Shown here piece after piece: positions 1-7,492 of a DNA stretch of 17,043 nucleotides. Position numbers and translations under genes: made by a program. The notes beneath the pieces are model-generated. The model was not told the origin of the DNA and did not search any database. It was given only the letters and a program-made list of their open reading frames with translations. Within the stretch, counting starts at the first letter, position 1, and every line of letters begins with the position of its first letter. The DNA is from Fidelibacterota bacterium (GTDB taxonomy: Bacteria > Fidelibacterota > Marinisomatia > SCGC-AAA003-L08 > D37C17): the NCBI GenBank assembly GCA_002704685.1, contig PAHD01000014.1:13986-31028 (forward strand). Direction: 5' to 3'.

Positions 1-401
1 AAATAGTTTTGTAAAAATAATGCTGCTGCTGTCATATCGATATCTTCTTTATTATGACCAGTTTTTATCCCTTGATTTATGAGAGATTTTTTTGCTTCTA
101 ATGAACTTAATCTTTCATCAACTACAATGATTTCAATATCTAATGAATTTGAAATATAATCGATAAATTCTTGAACTTTATGTGTTTGTTTTGAAAAAGT
201 ATTTTTTAATGTTATTGGTAAACCAATTACAATCTTATTTATATTTTTTGATTTAATAATTTTTTTAATATTATCTAACAAATCTTTTTTTGAATTATTA
301 GTAATAGTTTTATACGGCTTTGCAATTATACATAATGGATCAGATATTGCTAAACCAATTTTTCTTTCGCCATAATCAATTGCAAGAATTCTATTTATCA
401 T
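1..401 (-). CDS. ruvX: RuvX/YqgF-family Holliday junction resolvase-like nuclease (3' end outside window)
   Basis: RNase H-fold protein of the YqgF/RuvX family, linked to Holliday-junction resolution and, in E. coli, to 16S rRNA 5' maturation; cytoplasmic. Translating the minus strand from the ATG at 401-399 gives an open frame of 133 codons that runs off the left edge. Visible motifs are the N-terminal ILAIDYGERKIGLAISD (catalytic-type Asp9), VIGLP in the middle, VVDERLSS, and a C-terminal DMTAAALFLQNY, which matches the last conserved Asp and helix. RuvX proteins are usually about 135-150 residues, so only a few residues should be missing. The start overlaps the end of the HU/IHF gene by 11 bases, which implies translational coupling. 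No ribosome-binding site is apparent. Family assignment is secure; which of the two reported roles dominates here is unknown. Confidence 0.93.
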   Translation of the reverse strand, partial: MINRILAIDYGERKIGLAISDPLCIIAKPYKTITNNSKKDLLDNIKKIIKSKNINKIVIGLPITLKNTFSKQTHKVQEFIDYISNSLDIEIIVVDERLSSLEAKKSLINQGIKTGHNKEDIDMTAAALFLQNY

Positions 402-693
402 ATAATTTTTTTTTGATTTTTTTGCTGAGTTTAAAAACTACTTTCTTTCTTTCTGGTATTGTAACTCTTTCTTTTGTCCTTGGATTTAAAGCATTTTGTC
501 TTTCTTTTGTTTTGAATACACTGAAAACTCCAAAATTTCTAAGCTCAATATTAATTGAATCTTTGTTTTCTGTAAACATTTCTTCAAAAATTTCTAATAT
601 ACAATCTGTAATTATTTTACAATCATTATGTGTCATATGAAGTTTATAAGAAGCTCTTTTGATTATATCTTTCTTTGTATATTTTTTTTTCAT
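391..693 (-). CDS. HU/IHF-family DNA-binding protein
   Basis: Small nucleoid-associated DNA-bending protein of 100 residues, close to the usual 90-100. Helices at the N-terminus (MKKKYTKKDIIKRAS) are followed by the family signature LRNFGVFSVF at about 51-60. The beta-arm NALNPRTKERVTIP at about 67-80 carries the conserved Asn-Pro (residues 70-71) that intercalates DNA. A lysine-rich tail ends the protein. The arm has Asn-Ala-Leu where HU and IHF usually have an Arg-Gly/Lys-Arg stretch, so I cannot say whether it is HU or an IHF subunit. It starts one base after the rel stop and overlaps ruvX by 11 bases, so it belongs to the same transcript. It contains two A9-type runs (at the start codon end and near the stop) and both are in frame, unlike the longer run in the broken gene near 6910. 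Confidence 0.93.
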   Translation of the reverse strand: MKKKYTKKDIIKRASYKLHMTHNDCKIITDCILEIFEEMFTENKDSINIELRNFGVFSVFKTKERQNALNPRTKERVTIPERKKVVFKLSKKIKKKLYDK

Positions 694-694
694 T

Positions 695-2899
695 TCATAC
701 TCTTTTAAAATCTATTGGATTAATATTCTTATAAATTCTCTTTTTTAACCTATTTAATTCTTTAATATCATAAATTTCTATAATCATTAAGCAAGTAGCT
801 ATACCATCAGAAGCACTAATATCTACACTTTTTATATTAATATTCATAGATGATGTAGACTCAGTTAAATCTTTTAATAAATGCTTTCTATCTTCAATTT
901 TAATTTTCAACCTTACTAAAAAAGATGAATTTCTTGCAAAGTCCCATTCAACTTCGATATATCTATTTTTCAACTTATCAATTGGTGCGTTTTTACAATT
1001 TGTTCTATGAATTGTTACACCTTTACCTTTAGTAACATATCCAATTATATTATCTCCTGGAATTGGACTACAACATTTAGGAAAATAAATAAGAGCATTA
1101 GTAATACCACCAACTTTAACTCCTTTGGCAATACCTCTTGCTTTATTTATAAATTTTCTTGTTAATGAATCTTCTTTATCAATTTTTATACTTGATTGAT
1201 CTATTAAAGACTCATCATATTTAAGTATAGCTTCATCAATAATAATTTTACCTTTTGCTATATTTGAATAAATTATATTTGAATTATTATATCCTAGTAA
1301 TTCAGGATGTTTATTTAATTTTTTCATTAAATTTATCCTGCTAATTTTTCTTAAATATTTTTCAACAATTTCTTTACCTAAAATTATTGATGCTATTTCT
1401 TCTTCCTTTTTTATATATCTTTTTATATGAGTCTTTGCTTTGGATGTTTGAACAATTTTAAGCCAAGCTTGATTAGGAAAATGATTATCTGAAGTAATAA
1501 TATCAATTTTATCACCATTTTTCAACTGAGTATTAAGAGGAACTAACTTACCATTAACTTTTGCACCTTTACACCTCATTCCAACTTGCGTATGGATTGC
1601 AAAAGCAAAATCAATTGGTGTTGAATTAACCTGAAGTTTATGAACATCCCCTCTAGGAGAAAAAGTGAAAATTTCATTATCAAACAAATCAATTTTTAAT
1701 AATTCCATCATTTCTTGAGGATTTCTATGATCATCTTGCAACATTTCTACTAAATCTCGCAACCATGAAATATGCTTATCTAACTCTTTATCCTTTGATG
1801 GATGATTTTTGTTTTCTTTATATCTCCAATGTGCAGCAACACCTATTTCTGCTAATTTATCCATTTCTTTTGTTCTAATTTGAACTTCTGTCATTTCTCC
1901 ATTATCACCAAAAACTGTTGTATGTATGGATTGATAACCATTACTTTTGGGTGTTGCTATATAGTCTTTAAATCTTTTTTGTATCGGTGTGTATAGTTGG
2001 TGTATTATTCCTAAAACTACATAACAATCTTCTAATTTATTTACTATAATTCTAACAGCTACCAAATCGTAAAGTTCACTTACGACTTTATCTTTACTTT
2101 CAATTTTTTTATGTATTGAATAATAATGTTTAGGTCTTCCGAAAGGAATTGTATCAATGTTATAATTTTTTAATTGTATCGATATTGGTTTAATAAAACG
2201 ATCAATATATTTTTGTCTTTGTTTTTTTGTTGAATTAACATCTGAAACAATTTTTTTATATGAGTTAGAATTTAATATTTTAAAACATAAATCTTCATAT
2301 TCCATTTTTATTTTATTCATGCCTAATCTATGAGCTAATGGAGCATATAATTCTAAAGTTTCTAAAGCAATTCTTTTTTGTTTATCTTTAGGTAAAAAAT
2401 TTAATGTTTTCATATTATGCAATCTATCTGAAAATTTAATAATTATAACTCTTAAATCTTTTGATATTGATAAAAACATCTGCATAAAATTTTCAGCTTG
2501 TCTTTTTTCAACATTTCTATATTTTATACCTGATAATTTTGAAACCTGTTTTACTAAAATTGCAATTTCATCTCCAAATTTAGAACTCAAATCTTCATAT
2601 GTTATAATAGTATCTTCAATTGTATCATGAAGCAAACCTGCTATTACAGTTGATAAATCCATATTCCAATCTATTAATTGTTTTGATACTGCGATACAGT
2701 GTGTAAAATAATCTTCACCTGATTTTCTTTTTTGTCCATTATGTGCTTTTAAACCTAAAGTATAAGCGTTATACAATAATTCTATATCTTTACTTTTTAA
2801 AATATATTGTTCAGGAAATTTTTTTAAAATTTTTTTAAAATCAGAATCAATTTTGCTATCCGTAAATGGCAAAATATTTTTTAAAGAGTCAATAATCAT
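695..2899 (-). CDS. rel: Bifunctional (p)ppGpp synthetase/hydrolase, RelA/SpoT family
   Basis: Makes and degrades the alarmone (p)ppGpp from ATP and GDP/GTP in the stringent response. At 734 residues it has the full long-RSH layout. The HD hydrolase domain (about 45-200) has His53, the HDTIEDT motif at 91-97 and FSDRLHNM with Asp158. The synthetase domain (about 240-360) has YDLVAVRI, RFKDYIATPKSNGYQSIH at 309-326 and EVQIRT at 338-343. A TGS domain (about 405-470), a zinc-finger-like region with Cys609-Cys610 and Cys635, and a C-terminal ACT domain (about 660-734) follow. The RxKD signature at 309-312 is the form known from bifunctional enzymes rather than the ExDD of synthetase-only RelA, and the hydrolase residues are intact, so both activities are expected. 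The ATG start lies 3 bases after the dnaB stop. The stop is TGA. Confidence 0.97.
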   Translation of the reverse strand: MIIDSLKNILPFTDSKIDSDFKKILKKFPEQYILKSKDIELLYNAYTLGLKAHNGQKRKSGEDYFTHCIAVSKQLIDWNMDLSTVIAGLLHDTIEDTIITYEDLSSKFGDEIAILVKQVSKLSGIKYRNVEKRQAENFMQMFLSISKDLRVIIIKFSDRLHNMKTLNFLPKDKQKRIALETLELYAPLAHRLGMNKIKMEYEDLCFKILNSNSYKKIVSDVNSTKKQRQKYIDRFIKPISIQLKNYNIDTIPFGRPKHYYSIHKKIESKDKVVSELYDLVAVRIIVNKLEDCYVVLGIIHQLYTPIQKRFKDYIATPKSNGYQSIHTTVFGDNGEMTEVQIRTKEMDKLAEIGVAAHWRYKENKNHPSKDKELDKHISWLRDLVEMLQDDHRNPQEMMELLKIDLFDNEIFTFSPRGDVHKLQVNSTPIDFAFAIHTQVGMRCKGAKVNGKLVPLNTQLKNGDKIDIITSDNHFPNQAWLKIVQTSKAKTHIKRYIKKEEEIASIILGKEIVEKYLRKISRINLMKKLNKHPELLGYNNSNIIYSNIAKGKIIIDEAILKYDESLIDQSSIKIDKEDSLTRKFINKARGIAKGVKVGGITNALIYFPKCCSPIPGDNIIGYVTKGKGVTIHRTNCKNAPIDKLKNRYIEVEWDFARNSSFLVRLKIKIEDRKHLLKDLTESTSSMNINIKSVDISASDGIATCLMIIEIYDIKELNRLKKRIYKNINPIDFKRV

Positions 2900-2902
2900 A
2901 TT

Positions 2903-4270
2903 TTAATTTGGAATATTTTGATAATTTGAATCTGAAGAAGAGTAATCCATATTCATAAATCTAGCATATTTATCTACAAAGGTTACTTTTACTAAACCAG
3001 TTGGACCATTTCTATGTTTTGAGACAATTATCTCTCCCAATCCTTCATCTTCTTCATTTTTTGAATATACGTATTTTCTGTAAACAAAAAGAACTACATC
3101 TGCATCTTGCTCAATTGCACCACTTTCACGTAAATCTGACATAATAGGTCTATGGTCAGTTCTAGATTCTACAGCTCTTGATAATTGTGATAGAGCAACT
3201 ACAGGAATATTTAATTCCTTAGCCAAAGCTTTTAAAGACCTTGATATATATGAAATTTCTTGCTGTCTACTTTCATGGTTAGGAGCATGTAATAACTGTA
3301 TATAATCAATAAAAATAATATCAATATCTTTTTCAGCTTTTAGTTGTCGAGCTTTAGCTCTTAACTCCATGATATTCAAATCAGCTGTATCATCTATAAA
3401 AAGAGATGATTCAGATAAATTATTAGCTGAATTTGATAATTTCTTCCATTCATGCTTAGGTAATTTACCAGTTCTTACCAAATGACTATCTATTTTAGAT
3501 TCAGAGGTAATTAATCTCTCTACTAATTGTTTAGATGACATCTCTAAACTAAAAAAACCAATTTTGATATCGTGATCTAGAGCTGCATTTCTTGAAAAAT
3601 TTAATGCTAATGCTGTTTTCCCCATTGAAGGTCTCCCAGCCAAAACAATAAAATCACTATTTTGGAAACCTGATAGTAAATTATCTAAATCATAAAATCC
3701 AGAAGGCACTCCAGTTAATAATCCTGATTTTCTATTGCCCCATGAATCTAAAACTTCATGAAGAATAGGTTCAATTTCTCGAAATTTTCCTTTTTGAACA
3801 TCCTTTGAAATATCAAAAAGTATTTGTTCAGCTTTATCAAGAATATTATTTGCATCTTCTTTGCTTTCATAAGCTTCATCATTAATTTTTTGGGATACTT
3901 CAATTATTCTTCTTTTTATTTCATATTCTTTTACAATATTTGCATAATAATCAACACTTTCTGCTGATGGGGCATTATTTGCAAGACCTGTTAAATAGTG
4001 GTAACCACCAATTAATTCTAATTCATTATTTTTTTCTAACTCATTACCTAAACTCACATAGTCAATATTTTCATTATTATTAAATAAGCGCTCCATATTC
4101 TTAAAAATTAAAGAATTTTTCTTTTCAAAACTTTCCGATGATAATTTCTGAATAGCTATTGAAACAGATTCTTGATTAATAAGCATACATCCCAATACAG
4201 CTTTTTCAGCTTCAGGAGCATAGGGCATCATTTTAGCAATAGTATTATTTAAGCTTTTCTTATTATCCAT
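2903..4270 (-). CDS. dnaB: Replicative DNA helicase DnaB
   Basis: Hexameric 5'-3' helicase that unwinds DNA at the replication fork and recruits primase. The 455 residues are close to the usual 440-475. The N-terminal DnaB domain (about 15-120) begins PEAEKAVLGCML. The RecA-like motor (about 180-450) has the Walker A motif GRPSMGKT at 213-220, Walker B DIIFIDYIQLL around 317-327, ALSQLSRAVESR, and the conserved DLRESGAIEQDADVV followed by KHRNGPTG, which contains the arginine-finger region. No intein interrupts the P-loop or the other motifs. The ATG at 4270 overlaps the end of the preceding UDG-like gene by 8 bases, and rel follows after 3 bases. The C-terminal tail is short, hydrophilic and Ser/Asn-rich. 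Confidence 0.97.
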   Translation of the reverse strand: MDNKKSLNNTIAKMMPYAPEAEKAVLGCMLINQESVSIAIQKLSSESFEKKNSLIFKNMERLFNNNENIDYVSLGNELEKNNELELIGGYHYLTGLANNAPSAESVDYYANIVKEYEIKRRIIEVSQKINDEAYESKEDANNILDKAEQILFDISKDVQKGKFREIEPILHEVLDSWGNRKSGLLTGVPSGFYDLDNLLSGFQNSDFIVLAGRPSMGKTALALNFSRNAALDHDIKIGFFSLEMSSKQLVERLITSESKIDSHLVRTGKLPKHEWKKLSNSANNLSESSLFIDDTADLNIMELRAKARQLKAEKDIDIIFIDYIQLLHAPNHESRQQEISYISRSLKALAKELNIPVVALSQLSRAVESRTDHRPIMSDLRESGAIEQDADVVLFVYRKYVYSKNEEDEGLGEIIVSKHRNGPTGLVKVTFVDKYARFMNMDYSSSDSNYQNIPN

Positions 4271-4829
4271 ATATATAATTATCTCTTAAATATTTAAAAT
4301 CACTCCATGTATCTCTTTTCAACTTTTCATTAGTAATCAAATCTTTTGGATGGTAGGTAAACATTAAATCAATATTTTTATATTTTAACTTTTTATTTCT
4401 TGAGGTTTCAATTTGCTGGTAATCATTCAAAATACTAGAACCAAGAGATATTATAACTTTTTTAGTTTTATTTTTAATCTTTTCATCAAATTCATTTAAT
4501 ATAGAAATGTTATTAAAACCTAATTTTCTATTAATTCTAATTATATGGATATCTTTATAGCTTAATTTAATAGACTCTAAAATTTTTTTTAACAAATCAT
4601 GAGATTTTTTTATTAAAAGTGATGGAAATTGACTATCAATAAAAAAATCTTCAATAAATAAAATATTAGAATTATAATTTCCTATAATTTCAAAATCAAA
4701 AGAAGTTTGATTTTTAATAAAATTCTTTTTTAAAAGAACTTTATTTTCAATATATATTTTTGTATTAAAAATATCCCTGTATTGAAAAAAATATTTTTTT
4801 AATGCATCATTCATTTTCATCATTATCAT
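4263..4829 (-). CDS. Degenerate uracil-DNA-glycosylase-fold protein, probably not a glycosylase
   Basis: A 188-residue protein that resembles family-4 uracil-DNA glycosylases in outline. It has a strand ILFIEDFF at about 56-63 where the catalytic GEAPG loop should be, a helix plus strand LLKKILESIKLSYKDIHI, KVIISLGSS at about 124-132, and a C-terminal TYHPKDL at about 158-164 followed by TWSDFKYLRD. That last part is the expected HPxxL loop and final helix. The GEAPG water-activating motif is replaced by IEDFFID, and there is no cysteine anywhere, so no 4Fe-4S cluster can form. A structural or DNA-binding role is more likely than uracil excision; its place directly before dnaB hints at replication. 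The first ATG gives a 23-base overlap with rpoZ; an ATG at 4814 (MNDALKK) would cut this to 8 and may be the true start. The assignment rests on motif order only. Confidence 0.7.
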   Translation of the reverse strand: MIMMKMNDALKKYFFQYRDIFNTKIYIENKVLLKKNFIKNQTSFDFEIIGNYNSNILFIEDFFIDSQFPSLLIKKSHDLLKKILESIKLSYKDIHIIRINRKLGFNNISILNEFDEKIKNKTKKVIISLGSSILNDYQQIETSRNKKLKYKNIDLMFTYHPKDLITNEKLKRDTWSDFKYLRDNYIYG

Positions 4830-5082
4830 CTGAAAATGAAGAATATTCTAAATCATTATCAAGAAGTTCATCCATAGCTATAGAAATAGATTTTGGTTTA
4901 CCAATTATATCACTATCGATTTCATTTAACTGTTCTGTATCCTCGATGTTGAGTAATGCTTCCATTTCCATAAATCTCTGATCGATAATTTGTCTAGATC
5001 GTTTGGAAATTAACATAATATTTTTATATATATTTTCTTTATTCTTATAAAACTTTTTAAAAGATACTGCTTCTACATTCAT
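4807..5082 (-). CDS. rpoZ: RNA polymerase omega subunit
   Basis: Smallest RNA polymerase subunit, which helps fold and hold beta-prime in the core enzyme. The 91-residue protein carries the omega core YKNIMLISKRSRQIIDQRF at about 19-37, matching the family pattern of a helix ending in (K/R)RARQI. It sits directly after gmk, the order seen in many bacteria. Its ATG shares one base with the gmk stop (TAATG). The C-terminal part from about residue 46 is strongly acidic and ends in a run of Ser, Asp, Asn and Glu, unlike the short tail of E. coli omega. Residues 60-70 (GKPKSISIAMDELL) keep the usual second conserved patch. Stop codon is TGA. Confidence 0.88.
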   Translation of the reverse strand: MNVEAVSFKKFYKNKENIYKNIMLISKRSRQIIDQRFMEMEALLNIEDTEQLNEIDSDIIGKPKSISIAMDELLDNDLEYSSFSDDNDENE

Positions 5083-5666
5083 TATAAATTCTCCTTGATT
5101 TTTTTATCTATTTCATTTGTTGTTTCATTTAGATCTTCGTTAATAAAGCTTAAATTGAATTTTTCTTTATAACTTAATTCTAATTCAAATCTTTTAAGTC
5201 TTTGCTTAATTAATGTTTCATTGGAACCACCCCTTTTAAGTAATCTTTCATTTAAACTTTCTAATTTTTCTTGAATGTTCATTCCTGGAGGTTCAATAAA
5301 TATTGATAAACAATCTTCCTCAAATTCTTCTATTAAATTCATCGCACCTTTAACATCAACATCTAATAAAAATGCATCACCGTTATTAAGAGCATCTTCA
5401 AGAGGTTGAACTGGTGTTCCATATCTATTTCCATGGACCCATTCACATTCTATAAATTCACCAAATTTTTCTTTATGTTCAAATTTTTCTTTTGATAAAA
5501 AATGATAATCTTTTCCATCAATTTCATTCTCTCGCATTGGACGAGTAGTTGCTGAAATTGAATATTTCCAGTTATCATTTAAACTTAGAAGATTTTTACA
5601 AATTGTCGTTTTACCTGCACCTGATGGAGCTGAAAGAATTATAAGTTTTCCAGTTTTATTTTTCAT
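5082..5666 (-). CDS. gmk: Guanylate kinase
   Basis: Phosphorylates GMP to GDP with ATP, an essential step of guanine nucleotide supply and therefore also upstream of the ppGpp made by Rel. The 194 residues fit the family (about 190-210). The P-loop APSGAGKT is at 13-20. The GMP-binding part has SATTRPMRENEIDGKDYHF at 38-56, with the conserved Arg and Tyr, and EWVHGNRYGTP at 75-85. LDVDVKGAMNL at 101-111 is the Walker B-like strand. The lid and C-terminal helix contain ERLLKRG and RLKRFELEL. The start overlaps yicC by 4 bases (ATGA), and the stop shares a base with rpoZ. The yicC-gmk-rpoZ order is a common bacterial operon. Confidence 0.97.
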   Translation of the reverse strand: MKNKTGKLIILSAPSGAGKTTICKNLLSLNDNWKYSISATTRPMRENEIDGKDYHFLSKEKFEHKEKFGEFIECEWVHGNRYGTPVQPLEDALNNGDAFLLDVDVKGAMNLIEEFEEDCLSIFIEPPGMNIQEKLESLNERLLKRGGSNETLIKQRLKRFELELSYKEKFNLSFINEDLNETTNEIDKKIKENL

Positions 5667-6541
5667 AGTATATTTTGCACCTGTTCTCTTGTTTTTTCCA
5701 AGTTGTTTTTAATATCAACAACTAGATGTTTTATTTTAATATTATCTGATTTAGATCCTATTGTATTTATCTCTCTATTCATTTCTTGAAGTAAAAAGTT
5801 TTTTTTCTTTCCTTCACTTTTCTTACTATTTAAATAACTATTAAATAAGTCTAAATGACTATTAAGTCTTACAATTTCTTCACTAATATCTTTTTTTTCA
5901 ATAATAATAGCTATTTCCTGATATAAACGATCATCTTCTAATTTAGAAAAATTAGGCATGTAATTTTTAATTTTTTTCTTGTAATTTGCAAGCTCTTTCT
6001 GTGTATTTTTTTTAGAAAATTTTTCAATTTTATGCAAAGTATTTTTAATTTTTTTAAGATACTTATTAATTTCTATATATAAGTTTTTTCCTTCTCTAAG
6101 TCTAAATTTTTTAAAATCTTTAATTGCGCTTTTGACAGTACTAATAGTAATATTTTTTATACCTCGATTTTTTTCATTTAAATCAACATTTTCTAATATT
6201 TCGGGTAACTTCATCAAATTAATCGCAGAAAAACTTTCTTTTAAATTTGCATGCTGATTCATTTCTTTAATAATACTTAAGTAAGATTTTAATATATTTT
6301 TATTAAGTCTAAAATGATTGTAATTATTATTTCTAATTATAGATATATTAATATAAATTCGTCCCCTCTCACATTCTTTCTTCAATAAATTAGTAATAAT
6401 TTGTTCATAATCTTTTATCGAACGAGGTAATTTTAAAATAGGTTCAAAAAATCTATTATTAACAGATTTTATCTCAACATTTACAGAGAAATTTTTATTT
6501 TTATTTTCTGATTTACCGTAACCAGTCATACTGGTAATCAT
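5663..6541 (-). CDS. yicC: YicC-family endoribonuclease
   Basis: Member of the YicC/YloC family. E. coli YicC is reported to be an endoribonuclease and is linked to small-RNA decay; the exact role here is unknown. The 292 residues match the usual length. The N-terminal domain begins with the diagnostic SMTGYGKSE, then VEIKSVNNRFFEP at about 22-34, LPRSIKDYE and CERGRIYINISI at about 57-68. The C-terminal DUF1732 part has EEIVRLNSHLDLF, GKKKNFLLQEMNREINTIGSKS and a final helix with KTREQVQNIL. The ATG at 6541 is preceded by a perfect AAGGAG at a spacing of 8 bases and by the largest gap in the window, so this could be the first gene of its own transcript. It overlaps gmk by 4 bases. Confidence 0.95.
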   Translation of the reverse strand: MITSMTGYGKSENKNKNFSVNVEIKSVNNRFFEPILKLPRSIKDYEQIITNLLKKECERGRIYINISIIRNNNYNHFRLNKNILKSYLSIIKEMNQHANLKESFSAINLMKLPEILENVDLNEKNRGIKNITISTVKSAIKDFKKFRLREGKNLYIEINKYLKKIKNTLHKIEKFSKKNTQKELANYKKKIKNYMPNFSKLEDDRLYQEIAIIIEKKDISEEIVRLNSHLDLFNSYLNSKKSEGKKKNFLLQEMNREINTIGSKSDNIKIKHLVVDIKNNLEKTREQVQNIL

Positions 6542-6614
6542 TGAATTAACTCCTTATGATTTTAAAGTCAAGAATATTACAATTTATATATTACTTTTAC
6601 AATAAATAATAAAA
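6542..6614 (-). other. 73-base gap upstream of yicC
   Basis: Longest gap between genes in the window. It is almost pure A/T and lies between the end of the broken PorV-like gene and the yicC start. It holds the yicC ribosome-binding site. I see no hairpin with a T-run that would make a convincing terminator, and no clear -35/-10 pair. A promoter here is plausible because of the strong ribosome-binding site and the non-overlapping start, but the sequence alone does not show one. Confidence 0.4.
6550..6555 (-). promoter_or_regulatory. Ribosome-binding site of yicC
   Basis: Perfect AAGGAG on the minus strand, 8 bases before the yicC ATG. One of only two perfect sites I confirmed in the window; most other genes overlap or abut their upstream neighbour and appear to be translationally coupled. 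It fixes the yicC start at 6541. Confidence 0.85.
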
Positions 6615-6908
6615 TTAAATATTTTTAAATAGTAAACTAATTTGAGTTGATTTACCCAAGCCAAATTGATTATTAAAATATGCATAATCAATATCAAAAA
6701 AAACAGTCTCAATCCCAAAACCAATTGATTCTTTGTTTTCATTAGAAAATCCAAATCGAAAGTTAAAAAAATTATTAATATTATAATCAACAGCAATTTG
6801 ATTGGAATTCAAGCTATTTAATTGATGAATCAATCTTATTTTTCTCAAATTCAAAGTATTACTAAAAAAATAATTTAAATTATTTTCTTCAACTAAACCT
6901 GACGTCCA

Positions 6909-6919
6909 TTTTTTTTTTT
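6909..6919 (-). other. A11 run with frameshift in the PorV-like gene
   Basis: Eleven A residues on the coding strand. Upstream frame reads LIS-KKK-M and hits TGA soon after; with one A fewer it reads straight into W-T-S-G-L-V-E-E and stays open for about 100 codons. This marks the frameshift and is a classic slippage or base-calling error site. Confidence 0.8.
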
Positions 6920-7041
6920 GAAATTAAATTTTCAATGCCAATGATGAAATCAAATTTTAAAAAACTGGTAGCATAGAAAAAATCTAAATCAAATCCATAA
7001 GCTGTATTTGAATGTATTTTATTAAAGTATGGCTTGAATTT

Positions 7042-7044
7042 TTA
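7042..7044 (-). other. In-frame TAA stop inside the PorV-like gene
   Basis: TAA after NEKIIN, followed in the same frame by KFKPYFNKI and clear barrel-type sequence for about 45 further codons. A C-to-T change of a CAA codon would explain it. It is a TAA, so it cannot be a selenocysteine codon. Confidence 0.7.
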
Positions 7045-7492
7045 ATTAATTATTTTTTCATTAAAATATTTATCATAACTAAAAATAAATCCAAAATCTT
7101 CATAGTCCAAATCTGATATACTATCATATTCAATATCACTAAGTTCAGGAGTTAATAACTCACTGTAGTTCCATGCATTATTTGTATAAAATAAATCATC
7201 TAAACTTCTTTTAATAAAACCAAAACTCAATTTATTTTTATTAGTACTCTTTAAACAGTAGCCTATTTTAATTACATTAAATTGATTATTAAATAATTCA
7301 GCAAAAGAAATGGAAAAATTTTTTTCTAAATTTAAATCTTTTGATATGGGCTGATAAAATAATCCATCAATATTTTTAGATATATAATGAATATTTGATA
7401 ATGAAAAAGTTTTAGTACTTTTTGAAAAAAAGTAAATTGAGTTTTGATTACTAGCAAAAATGAATGAAATAAAAAAAATACTTAAAATTAAA

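Noticed and set aside
320..640. Plus-strand open frames, here and near 8742-9305, 10828-11070, 11431-11646, 13675-14183, 15445-15627 and 16297-16563
   Set aside because: Each lies opposite a well-recognised minus-strand gene, has no family resemblance, and looks like hydrophobic antisense of an AT-rich coding sequence.
2903..4270. Intein in dnaB, a common insertion site
   Set aside because: The gene has normal length and uninterrupted Walker A, Walker B and C-terminal motifs.
6584..6796. Short minus-strand frame of 70 codons overlapping the end of the PorV-like gene
   Set aside because: It is a Leu/Ile-rich out-of-frame reading of the PorV-like sequence; the alternative frame gives clear barrel-type sequence and a typical family C-terminus.
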